A stretch of 64,000 nt of DNA from Lucinisca nassula (Eukaryota; Mollusca; Bivalvia; Lucinida; Lucinidae). Location: the NCBI GenBank assembly GCA_963580285.1, contig OY757011.1, positions 122,356,146-122,420,145 on the forward strand, written 5' to 3'. Every line of letters starts with the position of its first letter. Within the stretch, counting starts at the first letter, position 1. Under the pieces are notes generated by a model that was not told where the DNA came from, ran no database searches, and was given only the letters and a program-made list of their open reading frames with translations. The translations under genes and the position numbers were made by a program. Shown here one piece after another: positions 31,275-42,760 of the stretch.

Positions 31275-31398
31275 CTTATGGCATGCTTGCACGTTTCAGA
31301 GTTCATGTCCCAAATAAATACTGTCTTGTCTTTTGCTCCACTGACCAATGTCCACCTTGAGGCTGACAAACAGAGACACGTGACTTGTCCAGTGTGCC
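31275..31398 (-). CDS. Exon 6: WD40 blade
   Basis: A near-canonical blade: G-H-T-G-Q-V-T-C-L-C-L-S, then L-V-S-G-A-K-D-K-T-V-F-I-W-D. Too short to appear as a long open frame, but acceptor (TTTTAG), donor (AAG/GTAATG) and phases all fit its neighbours. 124 nt. Confidence 0.92.
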
Positions 31399-31435
31399 CT
31401 AAAATAAAAGATCTTGAATTGTCTCAGCCCAGTTG

Positions 31436-31643
31436 CTCAAAGCATCGTTAGCTAAGCAAGGTTATTAGTCGTCATATTAACTGTTTGACAGAGTGGTATT
31501 TTGCTGAAAATATGTGAGAAACGTTTGCAAAATGCTACACCAGTTTTCTCAGCAATAATACACGATTGCATTTACTATATCATATGATCAAATTTTAAGC
31601 GATATGTCAGCTAACAACGTCGCTAGTTTTGAAAACTGGACCC
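31436..31643. mobile_element. Family J MITE
   Basis: Inverted ends GCCCAGTTGCTCAAAGCATC / CGTCGCTAGTTTTGAAAACTGG; sister copy at 48612-48856. Confidence 0.72.
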
Positions 31644-31694
31644 TGATAATAGTCCTAAAATGACATAAACTATGAATATGTTTTTACACTAAAT

Positions 31695-32898
31695 GTCCTG
31701 GAAGTCTAGCTTTCGATGGTATGATCAATCCAATTTACCCCCAAGAACTTCAGTTAAATGAAGCAAATTCGTCTGATACCGAGACCCGTTTTGTATTTAC
31801 ATCTATCTATTGTAGATGGGTTTGTTTCTTGCAATATGTATGATAAACGCGATGATTTTGAATTTGAGGTCGTAAATTTTCCTTTGTTGGATGATGTTCA
31901 TCGGGCGGCATCCTATTGCGTTCATATTTCGCAATTAATTCGATTGGCCAGAGTGTCTTGTCATATAACTGACTTCAACACTCGTAATAAATTGTTAACT
32001 GCTAAACTTCTTAATCCATGAACTACGCAAAGCCTTTTCAAATTTCAATGTTGGACTTACATGTCTGCTGCAACAAGGTCTATCGGAACCCGAATTGTCA
32101 GTAAACTATATACTTGCAATGACTTCAGCACCCAATTTCGTAAACTCATTCTTCGATATAAAAAGATTGGTTAAAACATAAATGTTATACGACAGACTGC
32201 ATGAATGGTAGTTAACCCAATCATGGTTGACAACTTTTCTTCCCTCTGTAATTGCACGTCTCAGATTCTATGACGGTTCCAGCGTAAAGGAGAATTAGAG
32301 AACTAGAGAGAATTGGATTTTATGCAATATTGGTTGATGCCTGATGCTCTGTCTCTGGTCGGGCCCATCGGAGTCTAACTGTTGGTTTTCTTTTGCTCCA
32401 ACATTTCAGTGGTTTCTTGCTGTCGAGTCTTTACCATTGTTTCATCTCAGGGGTTGTTTGTTTTTTGTGTTCTTGAAGATAATGTAATGACGAGGTAGGA
32501 GGCCTTCATGCTGACTGAACAAATTTTTTGTCTAAATCGCGACGGAAGTAAGGTCGAGGATTGCGGCAGCGTAAAATCGATTTTAACCCACCCCACCCCA
32601 CCTCTACCACCAGTGGAATTCATTCAATGACCGTTCCAAGGCGGCTCTTCTGTAGAGGTTTATTTTTGTGTGTTATGGTTTGACTTTGGGTGTGTGAATC
32701 GCTTAATGTTTTGTTTTGAATAGCGTATTGGTCATTTTTAAGGGAAAGTAACTGTCCTTTTGGTTTTCCGCTATTGACGTTTCCATTAGGGTCCAGTTAT
32801 TTCATGGCTGTCTTTTTTTCCCTTTGGTGTCTCTGATGGGAGCTGTGGGTTAATTGAACCGATTCCTGGTCACTGCCTTCACTTCTATTTTGTAACTT
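31695..32898 (+). mobile_element. RT3 retroelement remnant: RT C-terminus plus 3' UTR
   Basis: Decayed coding part from about 31695 (E-L-Q-L-N-E-A-N-S-S-D-T-E, then I-V-D-G-F-V-S-C-N-M-Y-D-K-R-D-D-F in another frame, then S-Y-C-V-H-I-S-Q-L-I-R-L-A-R and R-N-K-L-L-T-A-K-L-L). This pattern is the C-terminal part of a reverse transcriptase common in invertebrate retroelement proteins. A long 3' UTR follows, running to GCCTTCACTTCTATTT. The frameshifts and deletions show it is dead. Confidence 0.75.
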
Positions 32899-33403
32899 GC
32901 AGTGACATGCATTATATTACGTTTACTTGGCAGTTAATCAAGATAGGCTAATTAGACAGTTAATTATGCTATGTTGTTTCCTAAGTCTTACAAAGTGGAA
33001 AGAATCAAATCACTGACAGAACTGGCGGGTCGATTGTCTCTGAGTGCAGATAGGAAAAATGTTTCATTCAACCCTTAAATTCCTGTACTGAAAGCAAACT
33101 GTCAATAGCCTGATCTGATTTGGGCCTACACTTTTTGTCAATGGCCCAGCACATGAGCCAGTTCTAAAGCGCTTTTTACACAACATTCTGACGTCACAGC
33201 AATAAGAATAACATTGCTATTTTCTATAAATAACCGACTATCTGGATTTCATACAACTCAGTCATAGTCACGTGGATATTAACTACGTGATGCTACTGCG
33301 CTTAGTAACTTTATGTTGATTGACAAGCAATCTATCCAAAAATGCACCTAGAACAAACAACGAACAAAGCACCACCAAAAGACGAGGAAGCGAAAGACCT
33401 TAT
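32899..33403. other. Unassigned intronic DNA
   Basis: No exon, domain or clear repeat; a small PB-like piece (GGGCCTACACTTTTTGTCAA) near 33120. Confidence 0.45.
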
Positions 33404-33661
33404 CACGAAATCACGCCTATTTAATATTAAACCCCAGTTTGTATATAGTAGAGGTGGGGTTTACATAGGTATAAATTATTTTTCTTATTTTTGGTCAAAC
33501 ATATAGATAGGTACTCGTTAGAACCGACTCGGCGAGGTGGTTCGATCGAGTTACTAAAATCTATGTTTTGAGTTGCAATTTGAAATAAATTAGAATTTTT
33601 TTGTTAGAAAACTTTCATTTTATGGTGGAAGATTTTTCAATATATTTGAATAGGCGCGTAG
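33404..33661 (-). mobile_element. HP-A MITE, diverged
   Basis: ATCACGAAATCACGCCTATT left, GAATAGGCGCGTAGA right; hairpin CCGACTCGGCGAGGTGG. Confidence 0.72.
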
Positions 33662-34084
33662 ACCAACAACACGTAGGCAACAAATAAAACAAACAATCCA
33701 CGCACAATTTAAATTGGAAACTAGACCTGTGCAAATTTATGAGGCTGAAGTTACTATTAGTTCTACATGAGCCAATCGTTATGGATCTCTAGACCACAAT
33801 TATGAGCTGTCATGTCAGTAATGAAGGTTTTTGGTTTGGGTCATGTCTGGCATGGGATATAAGAAAAACACCCACATGAGATAATGTTGTTATTAACGTT
33901 TCTAAAAATAGAATTTTTCATATGAAAATGTTTTACATGTGTCTGATTTATACTCCACATAAAGATCGGGGGTACCCGCAAACCTATGTTGTAAGCACTT
34001 ATAAAGAAGATACTGTTACCCTTCTAAACAATCCCTATACACGTAAAATCGAATTAAGTAAATCCGGGCATTTCTTACTGACCA

Positions 34085-34215
34085 TTCCAATTCGGTGCTT
34101 CTGCTGTGGTTTATTATCACTATTGTGTCTATCTGCATGTATGTACAACTGATATCTGATTGGTCATTTTTCGGGAAATAAACTGTCCTATTAGCTTTCT
34201 GCTGGTGGTGATATT
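34085..34215 (+). repeat. Diverged family N or RT3 tail
   Basis: CAATTCGGTGCTTCTGCTGT and AAACTGTCCTATTAGCTTTC match the tails at 54735-54885 and 56100. Confidence 0.5.
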
Positions 34216-34230
34216 TTGATTACTGTGACG

Positions 34231-34482
34231 TAATTAAGAGGAACGGGAACACCTTCAGGGGAGGCAACTCCTGCATAGGTAGTTTGTCTCCCATGTCAAT
34301 AGGGGATACCTCTTAAAGAAAAGAATTTGCCCCTAAGGAGCATATTCTTTCCTTTAAGAGTAGACCCCTTTTTCAGTGGGAACGAGTTTATAGAAAAGCG
34401 AACAGGAAGACCAGAAAGTTGTCTCCCTTTGACAAATGGCGGAAAAAAATATGCCAGGTGTTCTCATTCCCTTAATTGTGCT
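34231..34482 (+). mobile_element. Family G MITE
   Basis: TTAAGAGGAACGGGAACACC / GGTGTTCTCATTCCCTTAA ends and the AAGAATTTGCCCCTAAGGAG hairpin; TTAA at both ends may be the target. Confidence 0.8.
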
Positions 34483-34527
34483 TCTGTCTCTTTGACGTCG
34501 TGGGTGGAAGGTGTAGGGTCATTCATT

Positions 34528-34800
34528 TCGAAAACACGCCTATACAAATAGATAGATAGATTTTACCGCCGAAAAAAATGACAATTTTCAGGTGAAAAAT
34601 TGTGATATTTTTCTTATTTCTGCTCAAAATGTAGATTGTGGTACTCGTTAGACCGCCTCGATAAGGCGGTTCTAACGAGTACTCAAAAGTCTATATTTAA
34701 GAGCAGAAATAAGAAAATTAAAATTTACCCCTGTAAACCCCAGTTTTACTATATAAAAGTGGGGTTTAAGGGGGTCAGAGTTATAAAGGTGTGTTTTAGT
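34528..34800 (+). mobile_element. HP-A MITE
   Basis: TTCGAAAACACGCCTATAC left, AAAGGTGTGTTTTAGTGATG right; hairpin ACCGCCTCGATAAGGCGG. Ends about 200 bp from exon 5. Confidence 0.86.
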
Positions 34801-34998
34801 GATGGTATCCATTCTTGATTATAGCTTTCACTTCTATTTTGCTAACATGATGGACTCTGTGATTTTACAGGATATTTCCTGCTACACGACAGAGAACCAC
34901 CCTGACTTTCCTTCTCCACCTGAAGGTAGTCTATACAAAATGTGTCTCAGAAGCATTACTGCTTTCATTGATGTATATAGCAATGCGTCAAACAATAC

Positions 34999-35253
34999 CT
35001 TGGAAAGACTTGACCATTCGCCTTGAAGCAATGTGATACATCTGAACTCTATTTCCGCTGCCCACTAACACATGCTGACCATTGGGCAATAAGGCAGCAC
35101 ACGTAGTATTGGATAGATTATTCACAGATGCGACAAGCGGGGTGTGTATGTTGTCCAGCCATGTTGTAAGAGGCACAAGGATAGGGTGGTTATAGCCATC
35201 GCACCACTCCATACACTGGGAGACTAGGGGTTCTATATACTGTGGAAAGTAGT
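34999..35253 (-). CDS. Exon 5: spacer end and first WD40 blade
   Basis: Starts D-Y-F-P-Q-Y-I-E-P-L-V-S-Q-C-M-E-W and later gives N-T-T-C-A-A-L-L-P-N-G-Q-H-V-L-V-G-S-G, the first WD40 strand set, ending M-V-K-S-F-Q. Acceptor ATTGCAG, donor CAAG/GTATTG; 255 nt. It leaves one G that joins exon 6 to make the GH start of the next blade. Confidence 0.88.
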
Positions 35254-35271
35254 CTGCAATAAATTAGGAAA

Positions 35272-35500
35272 TTAACCCTTTTAGTATCAAATGGAATCTT
35301 CCTCATTATATATAGAAGGAGTCCATTTAAAGATTTAGAGGTGTCAGGTTGTGTTTTCTTCAAATCTTATTTTGGAAATGACTGAACTTTTAGCAAGCAG
35401 TGAAGGGCCAGATCAGACGCCGCATCCTGCGGCGTCTGATCTGGGCCTGCACTGTTTGCCAGGGTATCCGTTTTGGGGTTTCTGGTACAAAATGGGTTAA
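35272..35500 (-). mobile_element. PB MITE
   Basis: TTAACCCTTTTAGTATC ... ACAAAATGGGTTAA; perfect inner hairpin CAGACGCCGCATCCTGCGGC. Starts 19 bp upstream of exon 5's acceptor. Confidence 0.87.
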
Positions 35501-36626
35501 TGAGCAGGGGAGAAGAGACACAACAAAACAAAATGACATATAGAGACAGAAATAGTGGGTATTTAGGGATGGTTGATTGATAGTTTTGTCAGTACCCCAT
35601 TAATTTATATGGATAAATAACGAAAATTATCCTTCAATTATCACCAAATACCCACTTTATCTGTTACCATGAAAACGAGATTCAGACCACTTTGTGCACC
35701 CGTGCAAGCTGACTACTGAGTCATCACTTTATGGTCGGAGCCACGCCATAAGCAAATATGAACCCGAATATGGGTCTTCTCTTGAAAGAATGAAAGTCTT
35801 CCTGCCATATAGAGAGAATCGTTTTTGTGACAAAGGGGTGGTGGTAATTCAGAAAAAAAAACGAGTCCGTCACGAATGATATAGTTTAAATAAAAATAAA
35901 AGTGCATTTTTTACCGTTGAAAATTACAGAAGTGTAGAAATACCCGAAAATCAGTCCCGTCATCATGTTAGATCTTCCTCCCAAATTTTTATACTACAGC
36001 AGATTCGAGTTTTCATATTATGTGCAAATCATCGGCCCCAACCTTTTAAGCAAAATTTATACTGATTAAAATATCTATGAAAAAATGAAACCGCGAGAAT
36101 GTGTCTGGGTAGAAAAATAATGGAGTTTCGGCCCAGAAAAACTTGTACACTCTATACTGTTCAGTTATGAGGTTTATTCCTTGCTTCCTAAGGACAGCCC
36201 TTGCATAGAGCGTATTTCCTAGCAGAAAAACAGCAAGACATCCCATGTAATGTTTATTGCCTTACAAAAGAAAACACGCAATTGCAGCAAATCCTGTATC
36301 ACCGCTAGTGAAATAAATCAACAACACTGAATTATCACTTGTTAGATATCTTAATTTAAAAAAAAATATCGAAAGATTGTCTTAACTTTCTGTAAATGAA
36401 TTTTGATAAATATTTTAAAGCGTGTTGCTGGTTTTACTTTAATTTCCTTTCTTTAACTCTTGGGGCGTAACACTCGAGGTATATATTCTTTCATTTAACC
36501 CATATGTGACAATAAGGTCTTCCACCTCGTGAGTTTAGAGTGGTTCTTTTCCAAATATAGGGTGCCCGGCTTGTTTTGTTTGTAGTAAGTTTACAAAAAA
36601 TGTATGTGCTTAAAAATACAGTTTGG
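35501..36626. other. Unassigned intronic DNA (with one hammerhead-family fragment)
   Basis: Apart from 36115-36235 nothing is recognised. Short inverse runs near 35590-35650 (GTATTTAGGGATGGTTGAT and AATTATCACCAAATACCCAC) could fold. Confidence 0.45.
36115..36235 (+). repeat. Fragment of family 2 hammerhead repeat
   Basis: GGCCCAGAAAAACTTGTACACTC and the TATTCCTTGCTTCCTAAGGA block match the part of the 263-bp unit that follows the ribozyme; the core is missing. A similar piece is at 63498-63590. Confidence 0.55.
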
Positions 36627-36726
36627 AGCCTGATCAGACGCCGCGTTTGATCTTGGTGTACACCAATCTTGGTGTACACCATTTGCCAATTTACCCAAAG
36701 TGGGACGCTAGATATATATGGGTTAA
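36627..36726 (-). repeat. PB MITE fragment
   Basis: GCCTGATCAGACGCCGCG, a doubled CTTGGTGTACACC, CCATTTGCCAA and TATGGGTTAA; middle deleted. Confidence 0.55.
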
Positions 36727-36882
36727 GATTTGTCTTTTCTCAAAGGATCAGAATGCATAGATTAGAAAAAAGAAGTCCCACAAGAAGTCTTCTTTCTATA
36801 AAAAGTGAAAAATATGGATATCCCTTCCTAATACCAGAAGCAGAATTAAATTACTTTTATGTGTACATGAATACAATATTAC

Positions 36883-37116
36883 CTTTTATTTGTCTCATCC
36901 TTCCAATTATTTCATTGGCCAGTTGAAGTGGGGAGGAATGAAGACCCACACCCGACGACTGTATGGCCAAGTTTAACAAATGAATGTCTGAGTCCACCAG
37001 CAATGTCTTTATGATTGCTAAATTGCTGAATACCCTCTGGATGTGGTCACCGTCAGCCATTGCCAGAAGATACTCGAAACTGCAGAAAGTGTGTTCCTTG
37101 AATCTAGCGATGTCAC
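36883..37116 (-). CDS. Exon 4: helical segment before the WD40 propellers
   Basis: Encodes G-D-I-A-R-F-K-E-H-T-F-C-S-F-E-Y-L-L-A, then a helical repeat region ending I-G-R-M-R-Q-I-K. Phase fits exons 3 and 5. Acceptor TATGCAG, donor AAAG/GTAATA; 234 nt. This is the superhelical spacer between the NTPase and WD40 parts. Confidence 0.85.
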
Positions 37117-37261
37117 CTGCATAGATAAAACCCCTAAACCTTAAACGAAATGCGACCGACCGCATTATAGTTTTTTAACAACAAATGAGCCCTTCATTCT
37201 TCTGTAAATAAAAATGAAAAATATCATCTGCTACGGTTTTGGTTGATGCCCCAAAGATTTA

Positions 37262-38125
37262 CCCATAAACGCAACAAAGCAGGAGTGAAGGCAATGATCA
37301 GAAATTGATACAGTTAACCCACACCTCCCATCAGAGACACCGTATGGAAAAACAGAAACATGAAATAACTAGATCCTAATGAAACAGCAATTGCGGAAAG
37401 ACAAAAGCAGAGTTACTTTCCCACAAAATGGTAAATTGGCTATCCAAAACAAAAACATATAAGCAACACACACACTCAAAGACAACCCGTAACAAAAAAA
37501 AACCGTGACCGAAGAACTGCCTTGGAACGGTCAGAGAAAAGAAAAGAATTTCACTGGGGGTTGGGGGCGCTTAAATCGATTTTACGCCGCCGCAATTCTC
37601 GACCTTACTTTCGTCGCTATTTAGACAAATACTGTTAATAAAGTCCACATGAAGGCTTCCTAACTCATCAGAGCAACTTCTCCGAGAACACAAAAATCAA
37701 ACAACCACAGAGGTGAAACAACGTTGAGGACTCGACAGCAAGAAAGCACTGAAATGCTCGAGCACTACGATGGGCCCAACGAGAGAGTGAACATCAGGTA
37801 CTAACCAACATTACATAAGTAAGCATTATGCTGGAACCGTCACAGACTCTGAGGCCTGACACACCGGTGTGCAAATAAATAGGGAATCAAAGTTGTCAAC
37901 CGTGATTGGGTTAAATACAATGCACGCAGTCTGTCGTATAACATTTATGTTGTACCCAATTTTTTATATTAAAGAATAATTTTACGAAATTGGTTACTGA
38001 AATCGTTGCAGGTATATATTTTTCTGAATTTATATACTAAGTTACTAAAGTCTTCGAGCCCGATAGACCTTGTTGCAGAAGAGAATTAAGTCCAACACTG
38101 AATTTTGAAAATAAATCAGAATGGC
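37262..38125 (-). mobile_element. RT3 retroelement remnant (3' part)
   Basis: Minus strand: K-F-S-V-G-L-N-S-L-L-Q-Q-G-L-S at 38050-38110 (RT C-terminus), then the 3' UTR to AATGATCAG near 37290. A more complete UTR than most copies. Confidence 0.78.
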
Positions 38126-38159
38126 GTCTATAAAATGTTTAGAAAGTTTAGTTTATGAT

Positions 38160-38690
38160 AATGGTAAAGTAGAAGTAAAACAAAGATCAGGAATTGATAC
38201 AATTAACTTACTCCACCCACAAAAGACACCAAAGGGAAAGAAATACAAACATTAAGCGACCAGACCATAATGGAAACCTAAACAAAGGAAGGCCATAAGG
38301 ACAGTTACTTTCCCACAAAATGGCCATATGGCCATCCAAAATTAAAAGACACAAGTGATACACACAGTAAGTAACAAACAACAACATAAATAAATCGCCA
38401 CAGAACTCTGATTAAGAAGTTTAGCAGTTAACAATTTATTACGAGTGTTGAAGTCAGTTACATGACTAGACACTCCAGCGAATCGAATTAACTGCGAAAC
38501 ATAAATGCCATAGGATGCCGCACAAAACATCACCATCAAAGAAAAGAAATTTTACAATCTCAAAATCAAAATCATCGCGTTTATCATAAATTTTGCAGGA
38601 AACAAACCAATCTACAGTAGACAGATGTAAATCCAGAATCGGGGCCTTGGTATCAGAAGAAATTGTTTTTTTTTTAACTGGAGTTCTGTT
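38160..38690 (-). mobile_element. RT3 retroelement remnant
   Basis: Minus strand: I-S-Q-L-I-R-F-A-G-V-S-S-H-V-T-D-F-N-T-R-N-K-L-L as in the 31758 copy, joined directly to the UTR end, so the middle is deleted. Lies directly after the previous copy in the same orientation. Confidence 0.78.
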
Positions 38691-38881
38691 GGGGGATACA
38701 TTTACAAATACAATTCCACGACACAGCTAGGCACAGATTGAGATTTGTTAGATTTCTCATTAAAATGTCTGGAACTTCAGGTCCACAATTTAAACCATAA
38801 TCAGTCACCTTCGGCAATAAATTGTCAAAGTATTTATCATGTAAACATGTCCGAGAAATGAAAATCCGTGTGAACTTGGTT

Positions 38882-39188
38882 TGTTTTGTTTTTTTGTATT
38901 GGGGTTTTACGGCCCAGTCAACACTCTTTAGGTAATTTTGAGCCGGTCAGTTTACTTATCCACATTTTACCTGGGCAGGATTATACATAAGCGGCTAACC
39001 AGTACAGAGCACATTCTTTCGCCAGAAACAGATAACTGGCCTTCTTGAATCAGCGCAAGGGAGAGAATGACCGTAGAAAAGATTTCATGATCAATCTCCA
39101 CGAAAGTATGTTGCTGAACCCGGCCGGTATCGAACCCACGTCCTCCTGATCACCAGTCAGACGAGCATCCGACTGAGCTACTGAGGCT
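38882..39188 (-). mobile_element. SINE-2 copy
   Basis: Full length; minus-strand head CCTCAGTAGCTCAGTCGGATG at the 39188 end, T-rich tail at 38882. Confidence 0.87.
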
Positions 39189-39460
39189 TGAACTACACTT
39201 TACATGGAGACAAAAGCAGTTACAAGGTTATATTCTATTTTGATTATTGTCCTGAAAAACATATTGCTGGTTATTTTTGGAACCAACAATATAACGATTG
39301 TGAGTTACTCTTATGTATGAGTCTCATGCATAAATGAGAGATCTATTCTTATTCCATTTTTCATAAGTTTATTCATATCACGTAGACTGTATGGAACTGA
39401 TATGTCCCAATCAAAATATACATTTCTCGTCGCTTTTATTTTGCACATATCAGCATGTTA

Positions 39461-39640
39461 TTAAGTCCGTGAAATGAACAAACACAGTGTAAACCAGCTA
39501 TATTTTTAAATGACACAATAAAACCTAACCACCGCACGGAGGCGATCCACAATCTGTGATTATGATAATATTTCTGTATAAAAATGCCATTTTAACCCAT
39601 AAAATTACATTATAAAACATGGATGTGTTTCTGTAACAAA
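39461..39640 (-). repeat. Decayed HP-B MITE
   Basis: AAGTCCGTGAAATGAACAAAC left and GATGTGTTTCTGTAAC right; hairpin unrecognisable. Confidence 0.5.
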
Positions 39641-40029
39641 AGGCGTCAATAAAGGTGATGCGGTAAAGGTGGGGGTAACTGGGGTTGCATTTGGACTAAC
39701 CAACTGATTCCCTTTCAGAGGCGCAATGTAAGTACTTGTAGGTTAGAAATGCGATTGACGCGATTCTAGACGGTGTAAGAAAATGATAAAAGCTGGTCAC
39801 AGAAACGGCTACTTTTGTTCCATGGACGAAAAATACTTTTTCAAAGCATAACTTGAGACAGCTCATGAGAAAAGGGTTCTTATAGCGTAAGTGAAGTGCA
39901 AAGGCTCGCGGGAGCCTGTGCATTTACCCTTATCTCGCTGATCATGACAACCACATCTGATCTGGAGCTACACTGTTTGAAATTCAGTTCAAACTCAGAA
40001 ATGGGTGTGGCGAAATTAATTTTTCAGAT

Positions 40030-40310
40030 GGATAAGGGTTAAGTGCCATGTGGCGGCCGTAAAAAGACTCCCCGTGCTTCATCATAGTGCAGATTATCTT
40101 TTTCTTTCCTTTGGAATCATTGAGCCCATTCTGATGACTATGAAAATCGAATATCGCTTAAGCTGGTCCTAGGAGGCGCATTCAGCCTTGCAAACTATAT
40201 TGCTGTGTATGAAGCGACTCAATTAAACCGAGTCTTCGAATTTCGTTCTTTTATGTGTTCTTTGTTTCCTAAGGCAACCTTTTAGCTTTATATTAACGCA
40301 GATTTGTCGG
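40030..40310 (+). repeat. Decayed hammerhead-family repeat
   Basis: Holds TGTGGCGGCCGTAAAAAG and the following 90 bp of the family, then CTGATGA followed by a short spacer and GAAAAT, a hammerhead relic without stem II. Ends in a block shared with 27533-27735 and 28199-28285 (CCGAGTCT ... TTTCGTT ... CAAAGG or similar). Confidence 0.65.
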
Positions 40311-40372
40311 AGCATTTCCTGCTTGCATAAATGTAGTGGATACCTTGAGCTACGTGTACTTTTAGGTAATAA

Positions 40373-40490
40373 CATTACGGAAAAACGACTATACAAATTC
40401 ATTACGATTTGTACCGCCGAAAAAAAGGAGAAAATTTAACATGCACAATTGTGATTTGTTCTTATTTATGCTCAAAATTTTAAGTACGTA
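40373..40490 (+). repeat. Half HP-A MITE
   Basis: ATTACGGAAAAACGACTATAC, TGTACCGCCGAAAAAAAGG, TTCTTATTTATGCTCAAAA; stops before the hairpin, about 50 bp from the exon 3 donor. Confidence 0.65.
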
Positions 40491-40540
40491 AATTAGATAA
40501 TACAAAGGGTCGCTTTTTTGGCGTCAGCTTAATCACTTAC

Positions 40541-40846
40541 CAGCCTTCATTAGATGATACCATAATTCCTGCAGTCTTCTTGTGTTATATTTGGTATCAC
40601 TGTATACCAGAGGCTGAGGGCATGAAAGCCTGTCCATGTCTTCTTGGCACATTTCATTCTCATCTTGACTTAAGAATGGGTTATTGGTTTTCCAGACTTC
40701 AAGGAACAGGTCTGCTATATCTCTGTGAATACTCACGATCTCGTCTGGGTCAGACAGATAGCGCTGACGAACAACAGCCACACAACTTTTATAACTCCAT
40801 CTCAGCAGGGTTCTGCCGTATATGTGTCGTCCGGTTAATAGGCTGC
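40541..40846 (-). CDS. Exon 3: winged-helix/helical region after NACHT
   Basis: Continues exon 2 in phase (G + GC gives Gly): E-G-L-G-S-L-L-T-G-R then Y-G-R-T-L-L-R-W, V-V-R-Q-R-Y-L-S, D-I-A-D-L-F and N-T-R-R-L-Q-E-L-W-Y-H-L-M-K-A-G. The pattern RRLxELxYHLxxAG is the hallmark at the end of the winged-helix/helical segment in NWD and TEP1 proteins. Acceptor AATTCAG, donor GCTG/GTAAGT; 306 nt. Confidence 0.9.
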
Positions 40847-40963
40847 CTGAATTAAGGGGAACACATTAACATTCATTTTCAATGGAGACACAACTCTTCA
40901 AAAGCGTGTTTTATCCTTTGTAAATGTTCTTAATGCTGCTCAGGAGGAAATAATTTCCTAAAA

Positions 40964-41200
40964 TGGGCCCGTCAAGCGATTTTGGTACTTATCGCCTATG
41001 CGAGCAGCGAAGGTTCAGACGAGCCTGCGCATCCGCGCAGTCTCGCCAGAACCTTCGCTACTCGCTCGTACAAGCAGTGAATCAAGAGGAACCTTCAGAC
41101 AGAAAGCCATATCCATGGCCCCTCTGAATGGCTGGGCATGCGCAGTTAAACTTTGTCATGACGGAATGCTCGAAGACACAAATTCGCTTGGCGGGGCTCA
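40964..41200 (+). mobile_element. Family F MITE
   Basis: Third copy; lies 118 bp upstream of exon 3's acceptor. Confidence 0.8.
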
Positions 41201-41391
41201 TATAGTTAATTTCTTTCTGAAGGGGCCCCAGTTTACAAGAAAGTAAGCACAGAAGCACATTAACTAGATTGCTGATGAACCACTTTCTTCTAAATCCCCA
41301 AAATTCATGTTTCCATGACTGGGCCATGAATATTCTTTTGCAGAACAGTACATTTATTTTCTTCCTCCAGAACAGCAGTATTTAACCCTTT

Positions 41392-41603
41392 TGTACCAAA
41401 TGGAATATTCCACCTTAAAAAAAGTATGAGTCCATTTCAAAATTTAGGGGTGTCAGGTTGTGTTTTCTTCAAAAACTACTCGGAAAATAGCTTAACTTTT
41501 TGCTAACAGTGTAGGCCCTGATCAGACAGGCCGCGTTCTGCGGCGTCTGATCTGGGCCTGCACTGTTTGCCAGGGTACCAGTTTCCGGTACAAAATGGGT
41601 TAA
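41392..41603 (-). mobile_element. PB MITE
   Basis: TTAACCCTTTTGTACCAAAT ... GTACAAAATGGGTTAA with inner hairpin GCCGCGTTCTGCGGC. Confidence 0.85.
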
Positions 41604-42378
41604 AGAGCATCGGCTGATTGTGTGAGATACTCTAGTGACTGACGCAGATCTCTAAAACCAAAGAAATGATTGCTTACATATTTGGTTTATTTATCCTGTC
41701 ATGGCTGGTTTAATGATGACTACCATGTGGTAAAAGTTGAATTGTTTATACACCCCTAACGGACACATAGATGAAAGACAGTCTGAGGCTAAAAAAGCTA
41801 ACTGGAACTTTAGAAAATTATACATAATGAGCAGTGTCACAATGAAACATGTTGTGGCCAGAGAGGACACAGATCAACCTGCTCATATGCTAAGTTTAAC
41901 TTTATTGATCACGTGTACAACCGTGGGGAGAATTTTTAACTCCATTGGTTGACTGCTAAATAATCAGCCTATAAAGAAGGAGAACCAGAACTCTGAAAAC
42001 TGATCAGAGCCTTGCACTGCTTTCAAGTAATTCAGAAGGTAAAGTGAAGCCAGTTGTCCATAGTATTGGATTTGGAAGTTTTGGTACCCAGCAGCTGTCG
42101 TCAGCTAGATAACTATTGCAATCTCATAGGCAGGTAGCAGTGAAAGTCACCCACTTCTGGCATTGTGTGCTTATTTTATGAGATCCCTTTTCACAGACCA
42201 AGAGAGATATCTTGACAGCCAAAATACTTGGATTGTAACAATCCACTGAGAACTCGTAGGACCTAGGAGTAGAGATGAACAGCCAGTAAGGGTATACTAT
42301 GTGTGAGTGTGCGAATTTTGATGGTTTCTATAAAATACATGCATTTCAAATGTTGTCATTTAGAACTGTATTCTCATT
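41604..42378. other. Unassigned intronic DNA
   Basis: No exon or repeat recognised. Confidence 0.45.
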
Positions 42379-42647
42379 ACGCAAACGCGCCTATACAAAT
42401 ACATTGCCACCTTTATCGCCGAAAAATGAAAATGTTATGATGAAAAATTGTGATATTTTTCTTATTTCTGCTCAAAATATAGGTTGTGGGCACTCGTTAG
42501 AACCGCCTCATCTAGGCGGTTCTAACGAGTACCCGCAATCTATATTTTAGAGCAGAAATTAGAAAAATAAGGTTTACCCCCGGAACCCAGTTTTACTATA
42601 TAAAAGTGGGGTTCAAGGGGGTCAAAATTATATAGGCGTGTTTTCGT
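42379..42647 (+). mobile_element. HP-A MITE, complete
   Basis: ACGCAAACGCGCCTATAC to TATAGGCGTGTTTTCGT; arms flanking the hairpin pair for about 60 nt each side (CTTATTTCTGCTCAAAATAT and its inverse). Confidence 0.9.
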
Positions 42648-42760
42648 GATGGTTATTTTTCTACCAATAAAATTAAGACATTCATATTTGCTGTATGAAG
42701 CTTATATGAACGATTGAGCAAGAAATATTGAGAGTCATATTAAATTACATTACATACATT

